Origin: Laburnicola sp. R22_1
Lineage: Eukaryota > Ascomycota > Dothideomycetes > Pleosporales > Didymosphaeriaceae
Reading direction: 5' to 3'
DNA length: 64,000 nt
Assembly: GCA_014281115.1 (NCBI GenBank)
Contig: JACONQ010000004.1
Span: 1,860,001-1,924,000, forward strand
A program made the position numbers and the translations under genes. This document shows positions 21,795 to 34,266 of this stretch, in pieces; positions within the stretch are counted from its first letter, which is position 1, and the number at the start of each line of letters is the position of its first letter. The notes below the pieces were generated by a model, which did not search any database, was not told the origin of the DNA, and worked only from the letters and a program-made list of their open reading frames with translations.

Positions 21795-22420
21795 ACTCTT
21801 TATATAAGGGTAAGCCTATTAATTATTATCTCTAGAACTTAATATAGACTTTTATTAGGGTTCTTACACTAGTATTATATAAAATTTATTATAGTCTAGT
21901 CTATCTAATACTAGTTATAGTTAATAATAGTATTAAAGTAACTATTAAGTGCTTTGTATAAGCACTTCTACAATTATCTAGAGTAGATAATATAGAAGTA
22001 ATACTATACTATATAGCTAGTAAGAATATCTAGAATAATATCTAAGTATTAATTCTTAGTAATATCTAGGCGTCTATATAGATCTATAAAAATCCTAGTC
22101 TTATTTACTAAAATATTATATAGAGTTCTAGTATAGTTATTATCCTTATTCTAGGCCTTTTAAAATTAAATTATCTTATTAGCTAGAATTCTCTAAAGAG
22201 GTAGATTTTACTTAGGCGAAAGCTTGTATAGGTTAAATTATATAAGGGGCTTTAGACTACTAAGAGGTTAGAGTTATCTAAGTAAACTTATAAATTTAAT
22301 AGAGTTTAATAGTAATTCTAGCTATAGACTTATATATACTTCTAGCTTAGTAGAAGTATAGATCTAGAACTCTAAGGTAGTAGGCTAAGTAATTATAAAA
22401 GGGCGCTTAGCCCTTTATAT
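21795..22420 (-). repeat. Probable G1 5' LTR/leader remnant; contains an inverted repeat copy
   Basis: This lies directly upstream of the G1 gag once C2 is removed, so by position it should hold the G1 leader and 5' LTR. The part 22228-22420 is an inverted, diverged copy of 27462-27650 (shared blocks include GGGCGCTTAGCCC and TATAAGGGGCTTTAGAC). No coding frame. The assignment as LTR is positional only, because the other G1 LTR is outside the window. Confidence 0.4.
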
Positions 22421-25342
22421 ATCTCCCCCCCTCTAAAAAAATTCTAGTGTTATATTCTATACTCCCTATAGTAATAGCACTAATCCCCCTTTTGCGCGCC
22501 TAAAGTCTTAAGAATAAATCTAATACTACGTGTGCTAGTAATAGTGCTCTAAGCCTTTATAAAGCTCTAAGCGTACTTTAGCTAGAGAGAGTACTAGGCT
22601 CCTATCCTTCTATCTTTAATAGGGCAATCTAGTTATTATATCTAACGTGTTTGTATTTATATCTCTTAAGTTCTATAAGGTAATCTAGTTATTATATCTA
22701 ACGCGTTTATATTTATCTCTCTTAGTTTATATAGCGTGGCTGCCTATTTTAGTTAAGGATTCGCGCTACTGTTATTTACTCTAGCTAAGATAAATAAAAA
22801 GATTCCTATCTTAGTTTTGCTTTTCTCCTCTACTCTACTACTATATCTATAATACTTCTTATTAATATTTCGCTATATTCTAATTACTACTCCTACTTTT
22901 ATACTATTTTTACTATTTTTATTATTATTAATCTCTATTACAGTTAGAGCTAATAAGCAACACCTTATAGCAGCTCTTATAACTCTAAGTAAGCGTCTAA
23001 AGGCTAGCTTAATTATAGCTTAGTATTCCCCTATAAAGATTGCAACTTATAGCACTTTTACTTATAATAGTAAGCCTTTAGTGCCTACTTTAGATTTCTA
23101 TAATACTAAGAACCTTAAGAAGTTTATATATAATAAGACTATAAAGAACTATTATAGGGTTAGTTTCTTAGTTCTTCTATATTATGCCTTACTAATTCTA
23201 AGTAGTTCTTTAAAAACTTAAGCTGTAATTAGAAGACCCTTAAGGCTATTTATATAATATCTAAGGAGTGCGTCTTTAAAGCCGCCTATATTTATAAAAA
23301 GACCTATTAGTGCTGCTTTAAGTAGCTTATTTTCTATATATAAAGACTTATAAAAAAGAAGTGTAACTATAAGGCTTGTATTATTTACTTTAGTAAGTGT
23401 TTAGGTAAGATATAATAATTCTTTAGTAAATCTCTTCCTTACTAATCTATATTTTAGATCTAGAATAGCTTATAAGAGGACTCTACTAAGACTAAATTTG
23501 CTAATCTTATTCTAGAATATATTCTCTATAGTAATAATTATACTAGTAAGCCCCTTATTAATTTCTAGTAAGCTTATCGTAATATCTTTATCTATAAGCA
23601 TAGCTCTACTATCTAGAGTGCTTAAGTTAAGCCCTAAAAGATAGATAACACTAATACTAGATATTCTAGATAAGATATAGAGCTTTTATATTAGATTTTT
23701 ATAGTTTAGTAGAATACTTACACTATTTTCTAAGCTCTTCCTAATAAACTTACTATAAGTTCTAGGTTTTTAGAGTAGTTAATTACTACTCCTACTCTAC
23801 CTATTCTAGAGCCTCCCTATTAGAATCTAGTTAAGCTTATTCTAGATATTATAGAGACTGTCTGCGCTAGTAAGATATTAGAAAAATATAAAATTGCTAC
23901 TCTTTTAAAGTATATTAAGTAAATTCTAGATTTTATAACTATTAGTTCTAATTAAATTACTATTCTTTATAAAAAGGTTAAAGGAATAGACCTTAATTCT
24001 AATCTAGGTAAGAGTAAGTTTATAGAGAAGAAGTAGTATTTTTTTTTTTAGAATATTAGAATTTTTCTATCCTTATATCTAGCCTTATTATAGAGGTCTA
24101 AAGGTATTTTCTTATATAGTCTATAACTTTATAGATATAGCTAAGCTATAAGCTTAGCTTCTAAAATACTTTAATTTCTTTAGTTACACTATATCTATTC
24201 CCCCTCCTTTATAATATCCTTCTCTAAATAGCCCTCCCTTCTTTTCTTTCTAATTGTCCTACTTTCTATTACTTAGGATCTATATTATTTTATTATAGAA
24301 AGGATAATTCTCTCTTCTTCTACTAGCTTATACTAGAGCTAATACTTTTAAATAATTTATAGTACTTTCTTATATATTCCCTACTCTTCTAAGTAGATTA
24401 TAGTCTTATTTCTTACTAATTCTTAAGTAATTAGTAGGGAGGGCTAGGGGTCTAGGCTTATTCTAATCTTTCTTTAGTAAAAGCTTTCTAAGTTCTCTAC
24501 TAAGAATGCAACTCCTATACTAAAAGCTATAGTATATTTACTAGTTTAGAAAGTTCCTATAAAAGTCTATAAATAACTCTCTATTATTATTTTAGAATAG
24601 AAAGGTATATATTTCCTAGCAATCTAATACCTTTATAGTAAAGAGATTTATAGTAGGTTTCTAAGTTAGGTTAGTATTATCTAACTACTTAACTTAGTAT
24701 AGTAATCTCTATAGCCTTCTCTCTCTTTAGGTAGGTTTTTTAGCTAAGATATCTTTTATAACCTATTTTTCTTCTCCTTTAATAATAATAGCTTTTACTT
24801 TCCTATTATTTATAGCCTAGCTAAAAAGAGGGTTTTCTCTAGCTAGGCGTAGACAATTTACTAAGAATACTAAATACACTCTAGATAAAATATCTAGTTT
24901 TATATTATAGGAGTTTACTACCTATATAACTATAAACTTTATACTTTTCTAGTCTAACTTTTATTAGGGTAGAAGTTAGATAGGTAGTTCTTATACTAGA
25001 GCTAGACTTTATCTTCTTCCTTTAATACTATTTTTTAAAGTTAAACTATGCATTTAGAAAAGAACTTATTACAGTTCTAAAAGAAAAGGGTATTATACTA
25101 AGAATAAATACTAGAGCTATAAGTGCTAGTAAACTATATAAAGTAGTTTAAGGTAATATAGATATTACTTATATATTACTACCTTTACTAGCTTACTTAA
25201 CCTCTTATATATAAATACTAAGGCTAATTTTAAAAATACCTAAGCTAGTTAGGCTCTCGCACAAACTTAAATAGAGTAAGCTGTTATTACTATAGGCACC
25301 TATATAGCTATAGGTCCCTATAGATATTTTAAAAGAATCTTT
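22421..25342. other. AT-rich decayed block with two gene-like stretches of unknown identity
   Basis: About 2.9 kb with no long open frame. On the plus strand 22968-24040, if TAG/TAA are read as former Gln, one frame gives a continuous basic protein ('FANLILEYILYSNNYTSKPL', 'KLILDIIETVCASKILEKY'). On the minus strand about 25060-24260 behaves the same way ('KAIEITILSQVVRQYQPNLE'). I do not recognise either family. They may be former genes of an element bounded by the inverted repeat at 22228-22420 and 27462-27650, but no catalytic motif is visible. Confidence 0.35.
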
Positions 25343-25357
25343 ATATAAGTACTAAGG

Positions 25358-25803
25358 CGCGGGTATTAGACGACTCGATCTTAGGACGCCAGAAAGCTAG
25401 CTCGCCACACATATTAAAGAGTCGAATTCAAAAGACTTAGTGTTGTGTGTGTCGAAGGGGAAGAATTTTTAGACATTATAGACGTTATAAGAGTAGGCAG
25501 ACTTATACAATGTGTGTACAGCAAACCATAGTTGCGACTCCGCGCTCCACTACGGCTCTCTAACAGTCTACTAGTTAAGAGATAATATGTGACTTAGTTA
25601 TGCCAGATGGCAGACTGTCTATTAACTGCCGTCGACAATGCTGTCGTGCAGAATGCCGACGACAAAATTATTATTATTTTGTGTATATTTTGTTACTACC
25701 ACTGTGTGCTAGGTACTAGGTTATAGTGCCTTCTATTTTACTCCTCTCTGTGTATAGTGCGGACTCAACCTTGGTTAGAATCTTCACACGACGAAGATCT
25801 TTA
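25358..25803. mobile_element. 446 bp GC-normal insert flanked by 15 bp direct repeats
   Basis: ATATAAGTACTAAGG occurs at 25343-25357 and at 25804-25818. Between them lies 446 bp of base composition clearly unlike the AT-rich surroundings and without the RIP pattern. There is no open frame, no clear terminal inverted repeat and no recognisable tRNA- or 5S-type promoter box. The direct repeats look like a target duplication of the length made by target-primed reverse transcription, which would fit a SINE or truncated retroelement; a solo LTR is less likely. Confidence 0.5.
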
Positions 25804-25856
25804 ATATAAGTACTAAGGATAATCTTATTTGTATAAATAACTAAATAAACTACCAC

Positions 25857-25985
25857 TCTTTATATATAGCATTAAATTAACTATCTAGGGGTAGCATAAT
25901 AAAGGCTTTTATCTTAAATAACATAACAAAAAAAGCAGAGCCCCCTGCTTAGTAAATAAAAAGAGCGTGAAAAAGGTAATTACAA
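25857..25985 (+). repeat. Direct repeat, copy 1 (partner 39533-39658)
   Basis: About 130 bp, shared blocks include ATTAAATTAACTAT and TTAGTAAATAAAAA, with many C/T differences. The partner has the same orientation 13.7 kb away. Could be ends of one old element; nothing coding. Confidence 0.6.
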
Positions 25986-26042
25986 AAACTCTTTATATAT
26001 AGTACCTAACTACTATTCTACTTATCTACTTATAATTATTCC

Positions 26043-26859
26043 CTTCTAGGCAAGAGTATAAACTGCCTCCACTTATTTAGTTTTTAAGTAGTCCTATTGC
26101 GTTTAATTACTGCTTTTTTATTACATTATAGCGTCTATATAATGTTATATAATATTATATAACATTATGTTATATGCGCGCCAAGCCCTAGAGCGTGTTA
26201 AAGTTTTTCTAACGCCTCCCCTAGCTTCTAAGATAATCTATAATAATAATATCCTATGTACCTGCCTACCCACTACGTTACTAGATAATTAACACCTACC
26301 TTTTAATCTTTTGCCATCCTATTACTAGATAATTAATAATTTAGACTTCTACCCTACTACTATAATATATAATAAGTATTGCGCGCGCTTTCTACTCCTA
26401 ATACTAAATAGTACTCTAATACTTTACTACCCTTACTTTACCTATTACCTATAGAAATTCTATAGAATAAGCGCTTACCTATATATACCCTACGCTTCTA
26501 GTAACTATTTATTATATATTCTTTTCTTCTAGTAAAACTATAGATAGTTTAGAATATACCTAACTTTTTCCTTCTAAATCTAACTAAATCTTGTCTCTTA
26601 CTTTTTAAAAGCGCTCTAGTAATACCTATTACTAATATAGCTAAGCACTAGATATCTAAACTAGTAAAGAGAGAGTTATAAGTTAAAATCTATTGTCCTT
26701 AAAGCATCTAGATATTGCCTAACATAATAAGACAAACTAGCTATAGTAATCTATTTACTATATAACTTATACTATATTACTATATATTTTAGAAGAATAA
26801 TAAGTATCTAACTCTTATAATATCTATTCTATATATATCTATTGTTACCGTCTAAGTTC

Positions 26860-26942
<83 letters not shown>

Positions 26943-27352
26943 CTTATTATATATATATAGGCGAGTAATCGCCCATCCTATAAAAAGCCTATTATTTAGT
27001 TAAGGGAAGGCTATTAATTAATATATTATAACCTTATGATCTTGCGTAATAATTAGTTATATATATGTATAAGAATAGATAGATAAAAATTATCTATATC
27101 TAGTTGTGAATTTTATATACTTTGTGCGTAGGCAGTTATATAATATTATTATTTTTAACTTTAGTATCTGTAGACTATAGAATCGACTACCTTATTTATA
27201 TAAGGGACTAATTTGCACGTGCTAATAAATAGTTTCTAGCCTAATCTATTTGTCTCTAAGCTGCTTTACCTTTTTTAATATATTTTTAGTACACCTATAT
27301 CTTTCTCTTACAGCATTATACTATATACTAAAAGGTCTATAATATTTCTCTT
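26043..27352 (-). repeat. Repeat A, copy 1 (inverted partner 36058-37137)
   Basis: About 1.3 kb, matched in reverse complement along nearly its whole length by 36058-37137. Shared blocks include TAGCACGTGCAAATTAG and GAGGCAGTTTATACTCTTGC. It contains a CTT/ATT microsatellite that the partner lacks. No terminal TG/CA, no inverted ends, no coding frame seen. The partner interrupts the G2 reverse transcriptase, so this is a mobile family. Confidence 0.7.
26861..26942. repeat. Compound microsatellite (CTT)n-(ATT)n
   Basis: About 13 units of CTT run directly into about 14 units of ATT, within repeat A copy 1. Confidence 0.95.
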
Positions 27353-27461
27353 TCTAATACTTATAATTATTAAACGCTATATAGAATAGAACTACTACTA
27401 GTTAAACGTAAATTATAGGCACTACACTAATCTATATAAACTAAGTCTATGCTATAATTTA

Positions 27462-27650
27462 TAAGGGGCTAAGCGCCCTTCTATAGTTACTTAGCCTACT
27501 GCCTTAGAGTTCTAGGTCCGTGCTTCTACTAAGCCAGGAATATATATAAGTCTATAGCCAGAGTTACTATTAAACTTTATTAAATTTATAAGTTTACTTA
27601 GGCAATTCTAATCTTTTAGTCTAAAGCCCCTTATATTAAATTTAATCTAT
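27462..27650 (+). repeat. Inverted partner of 22228-22420
   Basis: About 190 bp, less RIP-mutated than its partner. It could be part of a gypsy 5' LTR (for G2) or a terminal repeat of the decayed block on its left. Confidence 0.55.
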
Positions 27651-27699
27651 CTTTTATAATAGGGAAGCTTGTAAGATCTTCCTAATATACTAAGAATAA

Positions 27700-27941
27700 T
27701 CCTATAAATAAATACGTAGTTAAGTTAGATCTCTTAACCCTATAAAATAAATATGTAGTTAAGTTAGATATTAAGGTTTTTTAATCCTACAAATAAACAT
27801 GTAGTTAAGTTAGACACTAAGATTCCTTAAACCTATAGATAAATACGCAGTTAAGTTAGATACTAAAATCTCTTAATTCTATAAAATAAATACGTAGATA
27901 AGTTAAATACTAAGATTCCTTAACTCTATAAATAAATATGG
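27700..27941 (+). repeat. Short tandem array, six units of about 38-47 bp
   Basis: Units begin CCTATAAATAAATACGTAG and contain AGTTAAGTTAGAT; starts near 27700, 27738, 27786, 27832, 27879 and 27925. Units are imperfect and the last is cut short by a T-rich run. Possibly an LTR-internal enhancer array. Confidence 0.8.
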
Positions 27942-27946
27942 TTTTT

Positions 27947-28947
27947 TTTTTGCGACTAAGTGGTTTCTAATAAAAATATTATAATAATCGTAAATATTCC
28001 TCCTGCTATTGTATACACAGAAAAGCGTTTTAAGGTAGTGTTAATAAAAAGGATTAGCGCGTAATAAGCTTGCTAAGCGAGCTTAGCGCGCCTACTTTAA
28101 CCTAAAAAAAATTCACATATAAAATATAATAAGGTCACATCGCCATACTATAGTTTAGAGTAGGGGAGAGATAAGAAGGTGCTTAACTCTTATCTCTCTC
28201 CTCTACTATTATTTCTAAAAATATTACTACAAGCAATAGCTATATTAGTAGGTTTGTGCTACTTATAAGATATATACTAAAAACTTATATACTATAGATA
28301 CACTAACACTCTATTTCTATATTAAGATTAACCTTAATAAGAAATCTACTGTTATCCTATTTCCTACTATCTTTCTAAGCCCTATTACTAAAATTGTAGT
28401 TAACACTACTTAAAAGTACGCTTCTTATCTATAAGTTAATATTACTAGGACTACACTAGAGTATTACTCTGTCTATAAGATTATTAATAGGAAGTAGGTA
28501 TATCTTATCCTATATAAGACGGTTCTAGTATACTAGTTAGACTAGTAATAAATTAGTAACTAGAGGCGTAAGAAGTATATAGAGTTCCTACTATAGTTAT
28601 TTGCGTTGCTACTAGTTAGAAAGGCAGCAATAAAAAGTAGAATTAAGGAGAAAGAGAAGAAGATATTTATTAATAAGTTACTAGGGAAGAAAAGCGTTGC
28701 GTAGATACGTTAGATCCTTATAGTTATTATAGTATTAGATAAGCGCAATACGTAAGCGGTATAGTTACTAATAATAGTAAGAAAGCAAAAGTTAGTTTTT
28801 TATATATACTTTAAGTGAATTTTAATAGGCGTTAGAGTGCTTATTAATAGTAGGGTAAGTGCGTAGTAACTACTATTATATTAGTGGAGACTAGGAGTAG
28901 ATTATATTTTTAGGCGCTAGACTAGAGCGGCCTTTCTATCCTAATCT
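27947..28947 (+). other. AT-rich segment left of C3, possible G2 leader/gag start
   Basis: No open frame. It lies on the 5' side of the plus-strand gypsy G2 once C3 is removed, so it may hold the G2 leader and gag N-terminus. With TAG/TAA read as Gln one frame gives a basic, Gln-rich sequence near 28620-28900, but no gag motif is recognisable. Confidence 0.3.
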
Positions 28948-29112
28948 TGTTAGATTTAAGCACTATTTAAGCTTATTAAGATGGGGGGTCTAATAGATAA
29001 GATGAATAAATAGTTATATTGTGTGTGTTCTGTGACTTATTGGCTCCAGGTCTAATTTAGAGGGTGGAGCCGACTACGTGCCCTTATTTAGCAACACGGC
29101 TCTAATCTGACA
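28948..29112 (-). repeat. C3 3' LTR
   Basis: 165 bp; matches 34267-34431 with scattered C/T and G/A differences (for example TGGCTCCAGG against TAGCTCGAGG). Confidence 0.92.
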
Positions 29113-29164
29113 CACCCCCTTAGCTTAGGCTTATCCTTAAGCTGGACCCCTTATAGCCGTCCTT

Positions 29165-32100
29165 TATTCTAGAGTAATAGCCTCTATCCTTTGTTTTAGC
29201 TTGTTAATTTATACCTTCTTTCTGTTAAGATCCTCTGCCATATTAATAAGTCCTAGTTAATCTAGAAATTTGCTTTGTTTATTAATAGAAAGGGCCTTTG
29301 TGAGCCCATTAGCTATTATTTCGTTCGACTAAGTGTAGGTGACCCTAATCCTTCCTTGCGCTACCTTTTGCCTTAACTAATAGTTATGAATATCCACATG
29401 GCGGAGTTTAGTATTAAGCTGCGCAGTCTCCTTAGCGACAAGCTATATTGTCTGCTAGTTGTCGCATTTAATAGTAATCGTTTAATCCGCGAGCTTAACC
29501 TAGAGCTTATTAAGCAGGCGTAATATAAATAGTGCCTCCTTAGCTACTTATAATAGGGCTAGTAGCTCGGCTTTAGTAGTAGATATGGTAACAGTATCTT
29601 ACTTACTTACTTTCTATATAATTAGCCTACTAAACAGTTTAATAATATATTCTTAAGAACTCTTTTAGTCTAGTGTATTGTCTACAAACGAGGCATTGCT
29701 TACTATCTTAAAACTATCTTCTCTACCTAGCTGTAACGTCCTTATGTGTATTTCTTAGAGGTATAGTAGAACTTAATTAGCGGCATCTTAATATTGGCTG
29801 CTAGGGTTAGTAAGAAATTATACTAATTAGGAGGACGCGAAAGTAGTATCCGGCTAGGTAGTAACTATAGCGAATAGGATTAATCTAATCTTACGTTAGT
29901 ATCTATTAATCTTAGATAGACTAGTAAAGCCTAATTGTAAAGTAAGCTTAATACTACTTATTAGAGTATTATGTCTAAGACTTTAGTTATTAACTAGCCT
30001 GGCGATCTTATTAATATATAATGCTTATAAGAGCTAGATCTTTTATTATAGGCAGTTCCTAAGAATATTAACTCCTAGGAACTATTAGAGATCTTTTCCT
30101 CCTATAAGAGTGTACTTTTCTTGTAGCTGCTTATTAACTAGCTTAGCCTAGGATTTATTCTTTTGTTTATAGGCAATAATAATATTATCTACGTAGAAGA
30201 AGATAATTACGCCTTGTTTAATTATATAGTAAGATTTATAGAGTATACTAATAAAGCCTAAGCGTCGCAGTGTTAAAGTGAACTCTCTCTACCAGAGTAG
30301 TGGTAAGATCTAGAGTCTATATAGCGCCTTATTAAGCTTTAGAATTATTCCAGATTTATTATAGCCTTATAGCATTCTTATGTATATATCTTAGTTAATC
30401 TTCGTGTAAACAAAGGCATTCGTAACGTTATATTAAAGAAGCTCTAGGTCGAATCGCGCCGCAATCGCCATAAGCATACGAAATAATCGTCGGGCCAATG
30501 TTGCCGCATATATATCTTATAACGTGATATTTTTCTATTAATCGCCACGAATAATAAGGCGTGCTTTGCACTTCTTAAGTTAGTAATATTTATTAAACTT
30601 ATAGGTGTATACCCATATATAGTTAAGGATCTATTCTCTAGTCAGCTTAATTATTTTAGCTAGTATCTCGGTCCAGAATCTTATGTCCTAGTGACTATTT
30701 AGGTGCTGTTTCTTAGCTTCCTTAAACATATTGCACAGTGGATATTCTTTAAGCTTATTACGTTAGGAAGGTAGCATAGGCAACTAGCTTCTGTCTAGCT
30801 TTAATCCTTTAGAAAGTAATCTTTTTAACTACGCCTTATCTGATATTTTCCTATTAAAGTTCCCTGCGTTTGTCGCTTTAGTGCTGGCTATAAATGCTAC
30901 AGCCCATAGGCATATTATTAATAATAAGAGTTAGTAGTCTTTTTCTTTATCTTTCTCTACTAGTAATTGTGCAAGAAGTGTCACTAGTAGTAGTGTAATT
31001 AGCGGAGTAACATAAGTATAGTCCACTTTCCTGCCTTGTTAATATCTAGACTAGTCTTTATTCTGCGGGTTATCTTAAATTGTCTTATCTTTATAGAATA
31101 ACTCTGTCTCTAATTTAGTTAATTTAGCTATGGATAGTAGTTTAACTAATTAGACCCATGCGGCAATCTCTTTAAAGGTATTATGTATAAGGTTATCTAT
31201 AAGATTTTCTGTCTTTCCGCTAAAGATACTGTCTTTATTAAATATTATATCCTAGATACTAATTACTTTCCTAAGCGAGGCTATCTATATCTAAAAGATG
31301 TTAGAGGATTAGTATCCTACTAGATATCCAATCCACGCCTTTGGGTTAAGACGTTATAGCCTACTCTTACTATAGTAGGTATTATCTGTTATTGCAAAAG
31401 CTTTATACCTATATGCCTTAAGATAGGTTTAATCTAGCTTTTATAGTGCTATAACCACTCTATTCTAGAAGGCCACTATTATAAAGAAGACTTTATATAG
31501 TGTTCTCTAGTAATTTGTATAGTTTAGCGTTTAATTATAGAGATAGATAGCTAACTAGGTAATCTCTAGCCACATCTCCTATAGTAGGTTAGTATTAAGT
31601 TGCATTACCTAGGCTTTGTCTTTTATTACACCCCCTAAGCGTTTAGCTTCCCTATTCTGTGCTTGTGTGTTAGGTCCTAAAGGCTTAATTATAATTCCCT
31701 AGGCTGTGCACTATTAATTAACTTTTTATTTAACTGTGAATATTTTGTTGTCCGCTTTAATTACCTTAACTATAAGATTAAATTGGTTCTTTATAAACTT
31801 TGTAAAAGTGGCCAAAGTTTAGATAATAGATTAAGCTATATAATTATCCTTAAAGTAGAAATCCCACATTAGTTCTAAGTATTAATTAGTAATTAGCATT
31901 TGGCTTCTTTTTTTATTAAGCTGCCATCCTTGTAGCTATAAAAGTCTATTACGACTTATTCTCCTAGTCCTTTATTAATTAGTTGTAGTGTTTGGCAAAT
32001 TAACCTCTTAGATTTAGCTCGTCCGCAGGCGTCGCACTATACTATGGTAATGCCTTTAATCCGCACCCTCTTAGATTACTACACTAGGTGCTTAAGAATA

Positions 32101-34225
32101 CTAGGGCCTAGATATCCTAGTCGCTTATGCCATCGCAGTGCGTCTGCCTTTTGCAGGAATCTCTTAGTGCGTAAGGTAATCCTATAGGTGTAAAAGGTTG
32201 CCTATTCTATTAGTTCTAGTTAGTATTCTAGAATCTATTAGTTATAGAGCTCTTGCAGCTTAGTAATAACTATATTGTCTACTCGCTTTAGGCTTGTAGG
32301 TTCTAATTTAGTATCCTACTATAGCCCTTAACGCTGTAGTATCCTAAAAGACACTAGATTGCATAGAAGGTCTAAGTAATAGGCCACATTATTAAGGCGT
32401 AGTATTTGCCATCTAGCCAGACCCTTTAGTTTAAAGTAAACTGTGCTATATTCTTTAACCTATATTTGTGTATTTTTAGCCCATATAAAGTCTCTAGGCA
32501 ATAGAGAACAAAATAAGACAAATTAATTAAGATTGTTCGCAATGTAGTAGGTTGTCAGATATTAGGTCACTGGAAATCACTGTGATTTCACTGTGAAATC
32601 CAGTAGTTACGTGCGTCCGATCACATGGTCTCCTTATAATGACAGTTGGTGTAACTTATAGTGATTTTACTGTGAGATCACTGTGAAATACACAAAGGAG
32701 ACTGGCGTACTACTGTTACACTACTCCGCACTATTACTAGTGCGTCTTAGCGCTAGATAGATATTGCGTACGATAGCTGAGCTTCTCTAATAGAGATTAC
32801 TCGACAATCAATTCATCATCAAATCCATCACTTTCATCTCATCTTATTAAAGATACTTACGTATCTGACATAGATAGTGCCTAAATTAAGGATCGAGGAG
32901 TATTATAGTGTGTAGCTTGTAGAATCGGATTAATATAATACCGCATTAAAGCTGGCTTAGATAGTAGAAATTTTCCGTCTATCTAGTTAATTATTATTAA
33001 TCTTAGGAGTAGGGGTATGTGAGTTCTTAATTTGTAGGGTTTAAGATCTTAGTCTCTTTACCTTCCTTATCTCCTCTTATAGATCTAAATTATTTCTAAT
33101 TCTATATTATACTATATCTGTAAAGCCAGGCTGTGGCCTAAACCACTCTAGTACATATTCTAAATATGCGTAGAAGCAGTCTTTTAGACTATGCCTTTGT
33201 TTATAAGTAGGGCATTTTCTGCCTTTAACTACTATTATATCCTCTATTAAGAACTACTTAGATATAATACTTTAACCAAAGAATCGTTTTTATTAAGGTC
33301 CTCCCTATCTACGTTAGTTATTTGTAGAAGATGGCGCGTCTTTAGCAGCGTAAAAGGCGTCCCTATTAGTGCCTAGAGTGGATGCACTACTAGCAGTAAG
33401 AGATAGCTTACTAGTAGTAAAGGCGCCCCTATACTATTTGCCCTTAATTAGATAGAGTATTGCTATATATTCTTAGAAGCGTTTTATTATCTCCTTCCTT
33501 ATTATATCTACGTCTTAGCGTCTAGTTTCTTAAAAGAACACGCCCTAGGTAGGAGCCGCCTTTATAATTACAGTTAAGAAGTCCTTTATAGTATTATGGA
33601 TTAATTATACTTTAGTAACATTGTTTATCTCTGCTTCTATAGCTGCCTAATTATACTTAGTTAGCTAGATATCCTAGTTTAAGGGTTGTCTTATTAGCTT
33701 AAGAGTCTGTAGGTATCGCGCTCTTGCCCTATTCCGCTTGTCTTCCTTATTAACGCCTACTATCTGCGTTAGAGATTTAATCTATTACTAAATCTGCTTT
33801 CTAGACTTGCAGCAGTTATATTGTAGGTGTTACGACATAGTTAATTAGATATAGATAATTACTTTCTTAAGACTTGTTCTCTTCTCTTAGTATTCCTTAT
33901 CCTTAATCTTATAGTCCTTAAGCTATATCTTATAGAACTTAATGTCCTTCTTATATGCCTTAAGGCCTGAATTTAATAGCTCTAATAGGCGCGTTAGAGG
34001 GTTTTGTTAATTATTGTTGTTTACGCGGATAATTGGCTAGTAACTTGCTATTTCTAGCGGCGACGGCGGTGTCGGCTTTTCGCGTGGGAGTTTGGCTTTA
34101 TCTGGATTAATAATGGGCCATATATCCATTAGCTCGCATCGCGCTTTTAGCTATAGCAGTCATAGTGTATAGTTAGTGTAATCGGTTAACACAATTGTTA
34201 AGTCGCGGAGCGTTAACAGTGACAT
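29165..34225 (-). pseudogene. C3 Gag-Pol polyprotein, RIP-degraded
   Basis: The minus-strand ATG at 34225 opens 'MSLLTLRDLTIVLTDYTNYT', close to the C4 and C6 gag start. The gag zinc knuckle reads 'CPTYKQRHSLKDC', with the second Cys changed to Tyr. The gag/pol stop is TAA CTA GAT at 32989-32987. Protease 'SSILNLGT' (Asp of DSG is Asn) is cut by the solo LTR at 32553-32870; keeping one target copy continues it as 'IYYIANNL'. Integrase lies at about 32500-31700 and the RT catalytic box at 30195-30184 reads YVDN. RNase H fills about 29700-29350. The C-terminal end near 29165 is approximate. Dozens of stops; inactive. Confidence 0.85.
32553..32870 (+). repeat. Solo LTR of the C4/C7 family
   Basis: 318 bp, the same length and sequence family as the C4 LTRs at 40956 and 58758 but much less RIP-mutated. 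Flanked by TAGGT (32548-32552) and TAGAT (32871-32875), a 5 bp duplication with one G-to-A change. No internal region is present, so it arose by LTR-LTR recombination. Confidence 0.92.
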
Positions 34226-34248
34226 TGTCTTTTCTTAGAGTTAATTAT

Positions 34249-34266
34249 GGTAGTGAGACTCTTAAT
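34249..34266 (-). promoter_or_regulatory. C3 primer-binding site, half tRNA-Lys type
   Basis: On the minus strand ATTAAGAGTCTCACTACC follows the 5' LTR directly; one base differs from the C1 site. Confidence 0.72.

Noticed and set aside
21648..21842. Open frame inside the C2 LTR (also 11168-11635 and 16569-16808)
   Set aside because: They run through LTR boundaries and are explained by the nested LTRs.
26861..26942. Regularly spaced repeats, considered as a CRISPR-like array
   Set aside because: Pure trinucleotide microsatellite without spacers; eukaryotic context.
27700..27941. Tandem array considered as telomere or centromere satellite
   Set aside because: Only six imperfect units inside what may be an LTR; no long array.
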